From Mycobacterium lacus (lineage in GTDB: Bacteria; Actinomycetota; Actinomycetes; Mycobacteriales; Mycobacteriaceae), in assembly GCF_010731535.1 (NCBI RefSeq), contig NZ_AP022581.1:4287952-4351951 (forward strand): a stretch of DNA of 64,000 nucleotides, written 5' to 3'. The notes under the pieces are model-generated. The model was not told the DNA's origin. It did no database searches and was given only the letters and a program-made list of their open reading frames with translations. Shown here piece after piece: positions 53,857-62,399 of the stretch. The translations under genes and the position numbers were made by a program. The stretch's first letter is position 1; each line of letters begins with the position of its first letter.

Positions 53857-54217
53857 CGTCGGCTTTGTCGGGGTAGAACGCCACATGCCCGGCGATCGCG
53901 GCGACCGCGGGATAGGGCCGTTCGTACGTCCAGATCACATCGTCGACGGTGTCGCCGGCCGCAGTGGTCACGCTGTAGTAGCTGGCTTCGCCCTTGAACG
54001 GGCAGTAGGTGCTGGTGTCCGTCCGGGTCAGCCGCTCTTGAACGACGTCGGCAAGCGGAATGTATTGCACCGCAGGCAAAGTGGCCTCTTGCAATGCCAG
54101 CGCCGCGGAGGTGTCGGCGACCAGTTCGCCGTTGACGCGAACCTGCACCCGCCCCTTGGTCGGCTCGATGGTGATCGGGTGCCCGGCATTGGGTTCTAAG
54201 ACTTTCCGATGGCTCAT
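53837..54217 (-). CDS. DUF427 protein (Rv0140-like)
   Basis: 126 residues, the same length as recalled for Rv0140. The DUF427 fold is shown by RVQVRVNGELVADTSAALAL (about 23-42) and TYCPFKGEASYYSVTTAAGD (about 70-89), the CPFKGxAxYY block being diagnostic. Biochemical role unknown. ATG 54217. Confidence 0.92.
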   Translation of the reverse strand: MSHRKVLEPNAGHPITIEPTKGRVQVRVNGELVADTSAALALQEATLPAVQYIPLADVVQERLTRTDTSTYCPFKGEASYYSVTTAAGDTVDDVIWTYERPYPAVAAIAGHVAFYPDKADVSIVPR

Positions 54218-54271
54218 GGGAGTTGCAACGCCTGGCGACCGTCAACATTCCCGGCGCCGCCCACTGGCCGG

Positions 54272-55096
54272 TCAGGGCATACCGAACGCGTAGCGATGAT
54301 ATTGCGCCATATTGGCCAGGGCGGGAACCAGCGACATGATTCTGCCCATCATCTGGTAAACCCACGGCAGTCGTCCGACGTTGTCGGATTCGAACCAGCG
54401 GAGCCAGGACAGCAGCCGGGTACCGGGCACGGCCTCGAGGATGTCCCCGGGTCCGTCGATGCCCCAGCGCAGCGTTGATCCCGATCGGCGCACCACGGCG
54501 TTCATCCATTGCGACTTGATGCCCAGCCGGTTGAACGCGTCGAACTGCAATTCGCCGGACGGGAAGCGATCGACCACCCGTCGCAACAGCGCAACGCCGT
54601 CCTGCTCGCTCAGGTACATGGTCAGCCCCTCACCGATCATCAGCGTGGGCCGGTCGTCGGGAATCTCGGCCAGCCAGGCCGGATCGGTGACCGACACCCC
54701 GATGACGTGGTAGTGCTCCGCAGCGGGGTAGAACCTGGTGCACAACTGGGCGACCTCGGGTTGGTCGACGTCGTACCACTGAACGTCCGGACCCGGCTGC
54801 AGCCGGAAGTATCGACTGTCCAGCCCGCAGCCTACGTGCAACACCACCGCCTTCGGGTGTACCGCAAGAAATTGCCGAGCCCAGGCGTCGAAGTGGGCCG
54901 CCCGGGTCGTCACCGATGCCGAATTGCGCGGCGTGATGGCGGTTTTCGACCAGTCGTAGTCGATGCGCGCGACGGTCTCTTTGGCGTACCGATCGCCCAG
55001 AATCGGGCTCGGCAGGTCGGCATCGAGCGCCCTGGCGTACAGCGTCGCCAGCATGGTCTGCGAGGGTCCGCGGAGGTCGACGTGAACCCGGTCCAC
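54272..55096 (-). CDS. SAM-dependent methyltransferase, LCMT-like, extra copy
   Basis: 274 residues from GTG 55096. LCMT/TIGR00027-like: VVLHVGCGLDSRYFRLQPGP (about 84-103, motif I), WYDVDQPEVAQL, MIGEGLTMYL. It is divergent from the Rv0146-type gene in this window and shorter. I do not recall a counterpart at this spot in M. tuberculosis, so it is probably a lineage-specific insertion between the Rv0140 and Rv0139 equivalents. Likely O-methylates a polyketide or lipid; substrate unknown. Confidence 0.85.
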   Translation of the reverse strand: MDRVHVDLRGPSQTMLATLYARALDADLPSPILGDRYAKETVARIDYDWSKTAITPRNSASVTTRAAHFDAWARQFLAVHPKAVVLHVGCGLDSRYFRLQPGPDVQWYDVDQPEVAQLCTRFYPAAEHYHVIGVSVTDPAWLAEIPDDRPTLMIGEGLTMYLSEQDGVALLRRVVDRFPSGELQFDAFNRLGIKSQWMNAVVRRSGSTLRWGIDGPGDILEAVPGTRLLSWLRWFESDNVGRLPWVYQMMGRIMSLVPALANMAQYHRYAFGMP

Positions 55097-55128
55097 GTGC
55101 GCGAGCCTATTCGAATTGGGTTGCCGCG

Positions 55129-56133
55129 CTATTTCTTGCTGGTCTTGCGCATCGCGGCCCAGAAGCGGGCGGCCTCGCGGATCGATTCCTCGACCGGGCG
55201 GGGCTGCCAGCCCAACTCGCGGACGGCCTTGCCGTGATCGACGTCGGCTTCGGCGCGCATCATCCGCACCGATGCCAGGCTCAGTTCGGCGTCCTTGCCG
55301 GTGAGCCGGGCCCTCAGGCTGCCCACCGCGCCCAGCGCGTAGAGCATGGGTAGCGAGATCGACCGCCGCGGCGGCGGCACGCCGGCCTCATCCGCCGCGA
55401 TCCGCACGACGTCTTTCAACCGGATCATGCGTTCCGAGACGAGGTAGCGCTCGCCGTTACGACCGCGTTCGGCGGCCAGGATCAGCGCCCGGGCGGCATC
55501 GTCGACTCCGACGGCCTCCAGTTGGATGCCGTTCATCTGGAACGGCAGCTTGCCGAAGACCGCGCCGGCGATGAAGGCGCCGTGCGGGGTTCGGCCCCAG
55601 TCCCCGCTGCCGTAGGTCGTCGAAACGCACATCGCGACGGCGGGCAGACCGTGGTTGGCGACGTAGTCCATCACCAAATCCTCGGCCGCAACCCGGGATT
55701 GAACGTACGGCGTCACCTTGCGGGTGTCTACCCGGTCGGGTTCGGTGGCCACATGCCCGGGGCGGCGGCCAACCGTCGCATAGGTGCTGGTGAAGACGAA
55801 CCTGCGCAGGCCAGCGTCCTTGGCCACATCGAGGACGTTGCGCACGCCTTCCACGTTGGTGCGAAACAGCGGCGCCGGGTCGCGCAACCACGCGCGGGTG
55901 TCGACGACGCAGTGGTACACGTCGTCGCAGCCGTCCATCGCCTCGGCCACGGTGGCGGTGTCGAACACGTCGCCATAAAAGCGCGTACATCGGGTCAGGT
56001 CGTCGATGCCGCGGGTGTTGGCGGTCGGGCGCACCATCACCCGCACCTGTGCGCCGTCGGCAACGAGCTGGCGGGTCACATGCGAGCCCAGGAAGCCATT
56101 CGCGCCGATGACCAACTTGGGTTTCGTGTTCAC
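55129..56133 (-). CDS. NAD-dependent epimerase/dehydratase (Rv0139-like)
   Basis: 334 residues, extended short-chain dehydrogenase. NAD motif GANGFLGSHV (about 9-18); catalytic Ser/Thr in VFTSTYATVG with Tyr-x3-Lys degenerate (TPYVQSRVAAED has Arg in place of Lys, so activity is uncertain). Similar to dihydroflavonol-reductase/3-beta-HSD-like proteins. GTG 56133 overlaps the NTF2-like stop as GTGA, so the two are co-translated. Confidence 0.92.
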   Translation of the reverse strand: MNTKPKLVIGANGFLGSHVTRQLVADGAQVRVMVRPTANTRGIDDLTRCTRFYGDVFDTATVAEAMDGCDDVYHCVVDTRAWLRDPAPLFRTNVEGVRNVLDVAKDAGLRRFVFTSTYATVGRRPGHVATEPDRVDTRKVTPYVQSRVAAEDLVMDYVANHGLPAVAMCVSTTYGSGDWGRTPHGAFIAGAVFGKLPFQMNGIQLEAVGVDDAARALILAAERGRNGERYLVSERMIRLKDVVRIAADEAGVPPPRRSISLPMLYALGAVGSLRARLTGKDAELSLASVRMMRAEADVDHGKAVRELGWQPRPVEESIREAARFWAAMRKTSKK

Positions 56134-56636
56134 TGTTGCCCGCCGTTCTCGCGCAACCACCGTGCGGCGTCCGCGTCCAGCGTGCCCAGTTCCTGCGCCC
56201 TGCGGCACCACTTCAGCGCCGCCTTGAGGAAGCGCAACGGGTTGTAGATGTCCTCCTGACGGCACCACCGGCCGTCGCCGGCATACGTGATGATCGAGAT
56301 GTTCGTCGCGCCGATCACGCTGCCATCGCCGGGGTCGCGCATCGGGTTGTCCAATTCACAGATGATCCGCCCGGTGGACTCGTCGATGACCGACCACAAC
56401 GACGGAAACGCCACCATGTGACTGCCCGGGAAGGTCGTCATCGTTTGCTGGATCCAGGCCCGCACCTGCTCGCGGCCCCGCATGGTGCCCGCCGCATGCT
56501 CGATGTACTCGACGTCGGGCGTGTACTGCTCGACCCAGGCGTCCCAGTCCCGCGTCTCGGCGGCGCGGGCGACCGTCCGCTCGAACCTCTCGAACGCGGC
56601 CGACAGTTCGCCGCGGGAAAACGCCGGGCGGCTCAC
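56130..56636 (-). CDS. NTF2-like protein (Rv0138-like)
   Basis: 168 residues from GTG 56636. SnoaL/NTF2 fold with WDAWVEQYTPDVEYIEHAAG (about 30-49) and GREQVRAWIQQTM, and an extra helical C-terminus (LRFLKAALKWCRRAQELGTL). Possibly an isomerase or dehydratase acting with the epimerase it overlaps. Divergent from msrA (75 bases); TAGCCT at 56662-56667 may serve msrA. Confidence 0.9.
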   Translation of the reverse strand: MSRPAFSRGELSAAFERFERTVARAAETRDWDAWVEQYTPDVEYIEHAAGTMRGREQVRAWIQQTMTTFPGSHMVAFPSLWSVIDESTGRIICELDNPMRDPGDGSVIGATNISIITYAGDGRWCRQEDIYNPLRFLKAALKWCRRAQELGTLDADAARWLRENGGQQ

Positions 56637-56711
56637 GCGCCGTTACACCTCATCGGCGGAGTGTAGCCTGGGCACCATCATCGGATGGCAGGCCGGTAAG
56701 GAGGGCACCAC

Positions 56712-57236
56712 GTGGCAAGCGCCCGCAAAGCGATCCTCGCCGGCGGCTGCTTCTGGGGAATGCAGGACCTGATCCGCAGGCAGCCCGGGGTGATCTCCAC
56801 CCGCGTCGGCTACAGCGGCGGCGACACCCCCAACGCGACCTACCGCAACCACGGCACGCACGCCGAGGCCGTCGAGATCGTCTACGACCCCGCCGTTACC
56901 GATTACCGGACGCTGCTGGAGTTCTTCTTCCAAATCCACGATCCGACAACGAAGAACCGGCAGGGCAACGACCGGGGGACCAGCTACCGGTCCGCCATCT
57001 TCTACCTCGACGACGAGCAAAGGCGAATCGCGCTGGACACCATCGCCGACGTCGAGGCGTCCGGGCTATGGCCCGCAAGTGTGGTGACCGAGGTCAGCCC
57101 GGCCGGCGACTTCTGGGAGGCCGAGCCCGAGCATCAGGACTACCTGCAGCGCTACCCCAACGGGTACACCTGCCACTACGTCCGCCCCGGCTGGAAGCTG
57201 CCCCGACGGGCAACGACGACACCGACCCTGAACTGA
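56712..57236 (+). CDS. msrA: Peptide methionine sulfoxide reductase MsrA
   Basis: 174 residues from GTG 56712, with AAGGAGGG 6 bases ahead. Catalytic Cys13 in GGCFWGMQ, substrate-pocket GYSGG, and [11 protein letters not shown] (about 51-61). C-terminal [19 protein letters not shown] holds the resolving Cys. Reduces methionine-S-sulfoxide in proteins using thioredoxin. M. tuberculosis MsrA is a few residues longer. Confidence 0.96.
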   Translation: MASARKAILAGGCFWGMQDLIRRQPGVISTRVGYSGGDTPNATYRNHGTHAEAVEIVYDPAVTDYRTLLEFFFQIHDPTTKNRQGNDRGTSYRSAIFYLDDEQRRIALDTIADVEASGLWPASVVTEVSPAGDFWEAEPEHQDYLQRYPNGYTCHYVRPGWKLPRRATTTPTLN

Positions 57237-57262
57237 CGGCGGGCTTCGCCTCTGGATTCGGG

Positions 57263-57299
57263 CGCTGAACGCAGACTCGACGCCGTCACCGCAGCCTCG
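57263..57299 (+). repeat. 37-bp dispersed repeat, copy 1
   Basis: Located between the msrA and cyp138 stops. 30 of 37 bases equal those at 63559-63595. Core GCAGACTCGACGCCGTCACC followed by GCAGCCTCG, itself an imperfect tandem of GCAGNCTCG. Both copies lie at the 3' ends of genes. Confidence 0.55.
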
Positions 57300-57316
57300 A
57301 TCGCGCGCCGGCGAGG

Positions 57317-58651
57317 CTACCCGCGTTGGCGGCGACGCACCACGACCCGGCCGCCGTCCTTCGGGGTGTAGGCAACACCCCGGGAGTGCATCCGCTCCCC
57401 CGGCGCCGTGGTGGTCTCGATGGTGAAGTCGCGCAACACCGTTCGCAGCACCACATCCATCTCCATGTTGGCGAACGCGGACCCCACACAACGACGGGTG
57501 CCGCCGCCGAACGGGATCCAGGCGAAAGCCGACGGCTTGGTTCCGATGTAGCGGTACGGGTCGAAGCGATCCGGATCGGGGAAGACGTCGGGGTCGTCGT
57601 GTATCTCCGCGATGCTGACGATGATCGAATACCCGTGGGGAACCGCCCACTCGCCCAATTGGTAGACCGGAGGGTAAACGCGACGAGCTGCGAAATCGAT
57701 AACGGTTCTGGCCCGTTGGACTTCGAGGATCGTCGCTTGACGCAGCTCCTGGCCACCGTTATCGGCCTCCTCGACCAGGGCAGCCAGCACGTCCGGATGC
57801 CTGGTAATCCGCTCGAACGCCCAGCCCAGGGTGGCTGCGGTGGTTTCGTGTCCGGCGGCCAGCAGCGTCAGCAGTTCGTCGCCAATGTCCTTGCGCGACA
57901 TCCTTGAACCATCGTCGTAGGTGCTGCGCAGCATCAGCGCCAGCACGTCGGTCCGATCGGCGAAGTTCGGGTCCGCGCGCTCGGACTCGATCAGCTTGTC
58001 GATGATGAGGTCGTATTGGCGCCGCCACTCGGCCAGTCGGCCCCACGGGCTGTGGCGGCCATAGGTCCGTTGCGGCATCGGCAGCACGGCCATTCGCGAA
58101 CCCAGGGTGACCCACGGCGGGATGACCCGGCGCAGCTCGTCGAGTTCGGTGCCGCCGGCCCCGAAGACCGCGCGCAGGATGGCGTTGAGCGTGATGTGCA
58201 TCATCGACGGCAACGTTGCGAACGGCCGCCCCTCCGGCCAATCGGCGGTCTCGCGCAGGGTCTCCTCTTCGATGATGGCCTCGTAATTTTTGATGCCCTT
58301 GCCGTGGAACGGCGCCGCCAGCAGCCGTCGCCGACGGCGATGATCGTCACCGTCGAGCCCGAACACCGAACCGGAGCCGAACAGCCGGCTCAGGTTGGGC
58401 TGGATGTTGGCCAATACCTCTGGGCTGGTGGTGAAGATCTGCTTGGCCAGCTGGGTGTCACACACCACCACGATGCGGCCGTAGACCGGGACGTTCAGCG
58501 CAAAGACCTTGCCGTAACGGCGAGCGCACCATCGAAACATCGACTGCCGCGCCGTCGCAAAAGCCAGGCCCTGGACCGGTTTTGGAACTCGGACCGCGGG
58601 GGGCAACCTGAGTTCGGGCGGTGCCGGCGCATCGGTGATTGCTTGACTCAT
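57317..58651 (-). CDS. cyp138: Cytochrome P450 CYP138
   Basis: 444 residues. I-helix oxygen motif AGHETT (266-271), K-helix ExxR at Glu310-Arg313, heme-binding loop FGGGTRRCVG with the ligand Cys388. The N-terminus lacks a membrane anchor, as for soluble bacterial P450s. Needs ferredoxin and reductase encoded elsewhere. Substrate of CYP138 is unknown. ATG 58651; divergent from tetR with two GGTAC-N6-GTACC dyads between them, so control by that regulator is likely. Confidence 0.95.
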   Translation of the reverse strand: MSQAITDAPAPPELRLPPAVRVPKPVQGLAFATARQSMFRWCARRYGKVFALNVPVYGRIVVVCDTQLAKQIFTTSPEVLANIQPNLSRLFGSGSVFGLDGDDHRRRRRLLAAPFHGKGIKNYEAIIEEETLRETADWPEGRPFATLPSMMHITLNAILRAVFGAGGTELDELRRVIPPWVTLGSRMAVLPMPQRTYGRHSPWGRLAEWRRQYDLIIDKLIESERADPNFADRTDVLALMLRSTYDDGSRMSRKDIGDELLTLLAAGHETTAATLGWAFERITRHPDVLAALVEEADNGGQELRQATILEVQRARTVIDFAARRVYPPVYQLGEWAVPHGYSIIVSIAEIHDDPDVFPDPDRFDPYRYIGTKPSAFAWIPFGGGTRRCVGSAFANMEMDVVLRTVLRDFTIETTTAPGERMHSRGVAYTPKDGGRVVVRRRQRG

Positions 58652-58702
58652 CGACGTATCGCTCCCAACGTCTGCCCCGACTGTTCAGAGTCGAGCGCGG
58701 CC

Positions 58703-58720
58703 TGGTACCACCGTGTACCA
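58703..58720. promoter_or_regulatory. TetR operator dyad 1 (TGGTAC-N6-GTACCA)
   Basis: TGGTAC, CACCGT, GTACCA: perfect 6-base arms, 18 bases in all, 51 bases upstream of the cyp138 ATG and inside the 141-base divergent gap. Confidence 0.75.
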
Positions 58721-58736
58721 CGGGCTCATCACGGTA

Positions 58737-58754
58737 CGGTACTCTTTGGTACCA
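58737..58754. promoter_or_regulatory. TetR operator dyad 2 (CGGTAC-N6-GTACCA)
   Basis: CGGTAC, TCTTTG, GTACCA: same arms and spacer as dyad 1 with one mismatch in the outer base. It lies 38 bases before the tetR ATG 58793. An additional GGTAC at 58733-58737 abuts it. Confidence 0.75.
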
Positions 58755-58792
58755 AGGCTGACAAGACTGGGTTCATGAGAGGGGCCGCCACG

Positions 58793-59407
58793 ATGACGTC
58801 AGCGACGGCAGCGGCCGCCGACGCGGTCCTCGACGATGGCGATCCGTTTCGGTCGCGGCTGCTCGACGGCCTGGCCGCCTCGATCGACGAGCGTGGTTAC
58901 CGCGCCACCACCGTCGCCGACATCGTCCGCCACGCACGCACCTCGAAGCGCACCTTCTACGACCAGTTCGCGAGCAAGGAACAGTGCTTTCAGGAGCTAT
59001 TGCTGGCCGACAACGAGACGCTGGCCAAGAGCATCCGGGCGGCGGTCGATCCCGACGCCGACTGGCAGCGGCAGATTCGGCAAGCGGTCGAGGCATTCGT
59101 CAGCCATATCGAGTCGCGGCCGGCCCTCACACTGAGCTGGATTCGTGAGCTGCCGCCGCTCGGCGACGTCGCGCGTCCCGTCCAGCGCCGCGGGACGGAA
59201 CTGCTGACCGGCCTGCTGATCGAGCTCAGCGCGAGCGCCGGGTTCCGGCGGGCGGATCTGCCGCCGCTGAATATGCCGCTGGCGGTGATCCTGCTGGGCG
59301 GGCTGCGGGAACTGACCGCGGTTGCCGTCGAAGACGGACGACCCGTGCGGGAGATCGTCGAGCCGGCCGTCGATGCGTCGATCGCGTTGCTCGGCCCTCG
59401 CCACTAG
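58793..59407 (+). CDS. TetR-family regulator (Rv0135c-like), probable cyp138 repressor
   Basis: 204 residues from ATG 58793 with GAGAGGGG upstream; ATG 58775 is the alternative. HTH about 40-72 (TVADIVRHARTSKRTFYDQF), helical ligand domain with LTLSWIRELPPLGDVARPVQ. Divergent from cyp138; the two operator-like dyads in the gap suggest it represses both itself and the P450. Confidence 0.92.
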   Translation: MTSATAAAADAVLDDGDPFRSRLLDGLAASIDERGYRATTVADIVRHARTSKRTFYDQFASKEQCFQELLLADNETLAKSIRAAVDPDADWQRQIRQAVEAFVSHIESRPALTLSWIRELPPLGDVARPVQRRGTELLTGLLIELSASAGFRRADLPPLNMPLAVILLGGLRELTAVAVEDGRPVREIVEPAVDASIALLGPRH

Positions 59408-59442
59408 GCTCGTCGCGAACCGTCGACTTCAGGAGGCCTGCG

Positions 59443-59655
59443 ATGCGGCTATCGACCCGGAACCAGCTCAGGGGCACGATCACCGAGGTCAACCTCGGCA
59501 GCGTGATGGCGATCGTCAAAGTCAAGCTCGACGGCGGAGATCAGGTCGTCACGTCCTCGGTCACCAAGGATGCCGCAATCGACTTGGGCCTCAAGGTCGG
59601 TCAGCCCGCCACCGTATTCATCAAGTCCACCCAAGTCACGATCGGGGTCGAGTAA
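59443..59655 (+). CDS. Molbindin-like TOBE mini-protein
   Basis: 70 residues: MRLSTRNQLRGTITEVNLGS, then VMAIVKVKLDGGDQVVTSSV and LGLKVGQPATVFIKSTQVTI. One complete TOBE/Mop domain (LSxRNxLxGxI start, VKAxxVxI end), the family that binds molybdate or oxyanions as a multimer. A perfect AGGAGG lies at 59431-59436, 6 bases before ATG 59443. 35 bases after tetR. No molybdate transporter is adjacent, so storage or sensing are both possible. I do not recall it at this spot in M. tuberculosis. Confidence 0.88.
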   Translation: MRLSTRNQLRGTITEVNLGSVMAIVKVKLDGGDQVVTSSVTKDAAIDLGLKVGQPATVFIKSTQVTIGVE

Positions 59656-59662
59656 CAGTCGT

Positions 59663-60553
59663 TCACGTTTCGATGTGAAGGAAGGCCCGGACCCGGTCCA
59701 GCACCAGCTCGGGTCGCTGCTCGATGATCCAATGGCCGACGCCGTCGACCAGTTCAACCTCGAAATCGCTTGCGCGGTCCTCATATCCGCGCAGCAGGTT
59801 GGGCGTGAGCACCGGATCGCCGGTGCCGTGCAGCCAGCGCACCGGAACGTCGACTCGAGCGTCATCGTATTCACCGAGCATCCAGCGCAGCATCTCCGAA
59901 GTCTGAAAGGTGCGATACCACCGCGAGCCGGCAACCGCGTGCCCAGGCTGGCGCATGCGATCGACGTAGATCCGCACATCCTCGTCGGGCACGCTGAACC
60001 CGCCACCCACCCAGGACGCCAACATCCGGAAGTAGCGGGCCTTGGGATCGGCGATCAGCCGGGGGCCGATCACCGGCAGCGACATCGGGATTTGGTACCA
60101 GAACCGCCACAGGTGCCGGAGCGTCCCGAGGTCGCGGCGCACCCACGGCGCCGAGGTATTCAGCCCGAAGAATCCGGTCACCTTCGCGGGATGACGCAGC
60201 ATCATGATGAATGCGATGGGTCCGCCCCAGTCGTGCGCGACGAGTTTGACCGATTCGACGCCCAACCGGTCCAGCACCGCGGCGAGATCGTCGGCCATCT
60301 CGCTCTTCAGATACCGCGAGCGGGGCGCCGAACTCCAACCGGCGCCGCGCAGGTCGGGACACAGCACGCGGTAGCCGTCGGCGGCCAGCGGGCCGATCAG
60401 CTCGTGCCACTCCCACCAGTTCTCCGGGAAACCGTGCACCAGCATCACCGCCGGCCCATCCGCCGGGCCGGCGTCCGCCACGTGGATCGTGACGCCGTCG
60501 CCGACATCGACATACCTGTGTTCGACGCCTTCCAGGGCGGGCATTGTGGTCAT
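59663..60553 (-). CDS. ephF: Epoxide hydrolase EphF
   Basis: 296-residue alpha/beta hydrolase. Oxyanion HGFP at 40-43, nucleophile Asp108 (AHDWGG), acid Asp in HGTGDPVLTP and base His in DGVGHWIIEQRPE complete an epoxide hydrolase triad. The cap supplies Tyr residues (ARYFRMLASW, RWYRTF). M. tuberculosis EphF hydrates epoxides, possibly of fatty acids. It follows the sulfotransferase stop by 9 bases on the same strand and converges on the TOBE gene 7 bases away. Confidence 0.94.
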   Translation of the reverse strand: MTTMPALEGVEHRYVDVGDGVTIHVADAGPADGPAVMLVHGFPENWWEWHELIGPLAADGYRVLCPDLRGAGWSSAPRSRYLKSEMADDLAAVLDRLGVESVKLVAHDWGGPIAFIMMLRHPAKVTGFFGLNTSAPWVRRDLGTLRHLWRFWYQIPMSLPVIGPRLIADPKARYFRMLASWVGGGFSVPDEDVRIYVDRMRQPGHAVAGSRWYRTFQTSEMLRWMLGEYDDARVDVPVRWLHGTGDPVLTPNLLRGYEDRASDFEVELVDGVGHWIIEQRPELVLDRVRAFLHIET

Positions 60554-60562
60554 GCTGGCAGG

Positions 60563-61795
60563 CTATGCCAGGAACCGCTCGACATAGGGCGCGAACCGGG
60601 CACGCAGGTTCCCCTCGGTGAGCCCGAACATCGCACACGACGTTTCGACGCTGCCCAGCCGGCCGCGCCGGTGGCCCGACAGATAGTCGGCGGTGGCCGT
60701 GCGTACTGCTTCGGTGAACGGTTCGCCGGCCAGGGCGTACACCCGCTCAGCGACACCGAATTCGTTGGCCATGAAGTCATCGAAACGGACATCGATCGAA
60801 CGGTCCGGGCCGATGGTGTCCCGGTCACCGATGAGTGCGATGAGCATCCGTTCGAGACGCTCGATCCAGTAATCCGCGATCCGCTCGACCGGAACCGGTG
60901 AGCGGTGCATGCGGGCGGAGTAGGTGATCATCGCGATCATCGACAGCGCCACCGGCACCGGGTCGCGGTGCGTGAACACGACAATGCTGTCGGGGAAGAC
61001 ACGATCGAGCACCGGCACCTGCTCGAGGTGCTGGGGCGACTTGAGCAGCCAGCGCCGCCCGCCGCGCAGAAACTGCATCGCCTTGAGCTGCCGGGCGAGG
61101 TATTCGTAGTGGGGCGTCTGGTCGTGGGCTTGGTAGTAGTCGCGCCAGCGAGGCACGTCGGCGAGCGTCTCGAAGAGCATCGTCGAGAAGTCGTTGGCCA
61201 GCAGCTGGATCTCCTCGTGGACGTGATCGGTGGTCATCTCGTGCATGAGTGCGAAATGCGGCATCACCGTGTTGATCACCCCGACCGCGACGTCCGTCCG
61301 CGTCCGCCGTGGATCGGGCTCGGCTGCAGCCTCGGCCGGCAACGGGAATGGCTCGACGCTTTCCCAGTACGGCATCGTGCGGAAGGTGGGCGCTGCCGCC
61401 AGCATGTTGTGCAGGTGGGTGGTGCCGGTGCGGGGTAGCCCCGCGATCACCACCGGCGATCGCAGTTCGATGTCGTCGATCTCCGGATGGCGGCGCAGCA
61501 GGTCGGTCAGCAGCAGCCGGTTCTTGAGCAACTGCAGCAGTTGCGCGTAGAAGTTGACCGCGCCGGCGTCGTGCAGCCCGTCGACGTCACGCAGCGCGGC
61601 GAGGTAGACATCGAGTCGTTCTCGGTAGTCTCCCGGACCGAAATCGTGCAGGCCGGTGTCGGCACTGGCGCGCGCGTGCAGCGCCTCGGCATCCAGCGGG
61701 CAATTGGGCGCCATCGCGGCCATCATGTCCAGGATCTGCCGGGCCTCGGCGCCGAATCGCGGCCGGGCGAGGTCGTCGAGGCGGACTTGCGTCAC
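60563..61795 (-). CDS. Sulfotransferase-family protein
   Basis: 410 residues from GTG 61795. The PAPS 5'-phosphosulfate loop is VVIAGLPRTGTTHLHNMLAA (about 115-134). The 3'-phosphate region is VVFTHRDPVPVALSMIAMIT. The C-terminal FGLTEGNLRARFAPYVERFL is typical of the large actinobacterial sulfotransferase (Sulfotransfer_3/Stf0-like) family, many members of which act on lipids. Upstream of ephF in the same transcript and divergent from tetR, 28 bases apart. Substrate unknown. Confidence 0.88.
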   Translation of the reverse strand: MTQVRLDDLARPRFGAEARQILDMMAAMAPNCPLDAEALHARASADTGLHDFGPGDYRERLDVYLAALRDVDGLHDAGAVNFYAQLLQLLKNRLLLTDLLRRHPEIDDIELRSPVVIAGLPRTGTTHLHNMLAAAPTFRTMPYWESVEPFPLPAEAAAEPDPRRTRTDVAVGVINTVMPHFALMHEMTTDHVHEEIQLLANDFSTMLFETLADVPRWRDYYQAHDQTPHYEYLARQLKAMQFLRGGRRWLLKSPQHLEQVPVLDRVFPDSIVVFTHRDPVPVALSMIAMITYSARMHRSPVPVERIADYWIERLERMLIALIGDRDTIGPDRSIDVRFDDFMANEFGVAERVYALAGEPFTEAVRTATADYLSGHRRGRLGSVETSCAMFGLTEGNLRARFAPYVERFLA

Positions 61796-61805
61796 GCCGA
61801 CTTAT

Positions 61806-61820
61806 GTTACTCTGAGTTAC
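61806..61820. promoter_or_regulatory. Operator-like dyad between sulfotransferase and tetR
   Basis: GTTACTC-T-GAGTTAC: 15 bases with one mismatched pair per arm, followed at once by the palindrome TTACGTAA (61817-61824), which includes the A of the tetR ATG. The whole 28-base divergent gap is therefore almost all symmetric sequence. Confidence 0.6.
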
Positions 61821-61823
61821 GTA

Positions 61824-62399
61824 ATGGTAGTTGAATTTGGCCGGCCTCGTGACCCCCGTATCGACGGCGCGGTGCTTCGCGCGACAGTCGAGCTGCTCGC
61901 CGAAACCGGTTATCCGGGCCTTTCGGTCGCCGCCATCGCCGCGCGAGCCGGCACCAGCAAGCCCGCGATCTACCGGCGTTGGCCGAGCAAGGCGCACCTC
62001 GTGCACGAGGCGGTGTTCCCGATCGGCGCCGCAACCGAAATCCCCGATAGCGGATCTACACCCGAGGACCTGCGTGAGATGGTGCGCCGCACAATGGCTT
62101 TCCTGACGACACCGGCGGCCAAGGCGGCCCTGCCGGGGCTGGTCGGCGAGATGGCAGCGGATCCGACCCTGCATTCGGCACTGCTGGAGCGGTTCGCCGA
62201 CATCATTGGCGGCGGCCTGGTCGCGTGGCTTGCAAGCGCCGCGGCGCGGGGTGAAGTCCGCGCCGACGTCGCCGCCGCCGAACTTGCCGAGGCAATCGCC
62301 GGTGTCACACTGCTGGCCCTGCTCACGCGCGCCGCCGAACTCGACGACGCCTGGGTCGATCGCACAACCACGTTGCTCCTGAAGGGAATTGGCGCATGA
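61824..62399 (+). CDS. TetR-family regulator
   Basis: 191 residues from ATG 61824. HTH about 29-60 (SVAAIAARAGTSKPAIYRRW); TetR_C_11-like C-terminal domain (REMVRRTMAFLTTPAAKAAL). TGA overlaps the ATG of the DUF1214 gene as ATGA, so they are one operon. The dyad at 61806-61824 overlaps its start and would allow control of both this operon and the divergent sulfotransferase-ephF operon. Confidence 0.9.
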   Translation: MVVEFGRPRDPRIDGAVLRATVELLAETGYPGLSVAAIAARAGTSKPAIYRRWPSKAHLVHEAVFPIGAATEIPDSGSTPEDLREMVRRTMAFLTTPAAKAALPGLVGEMAADPTLHSALLERFADIIGGGLVAWLASAAARGEVRADVAAAELAEAIAGVTLLALLTRAAELDDAWVDRTTTLLLKGIGA

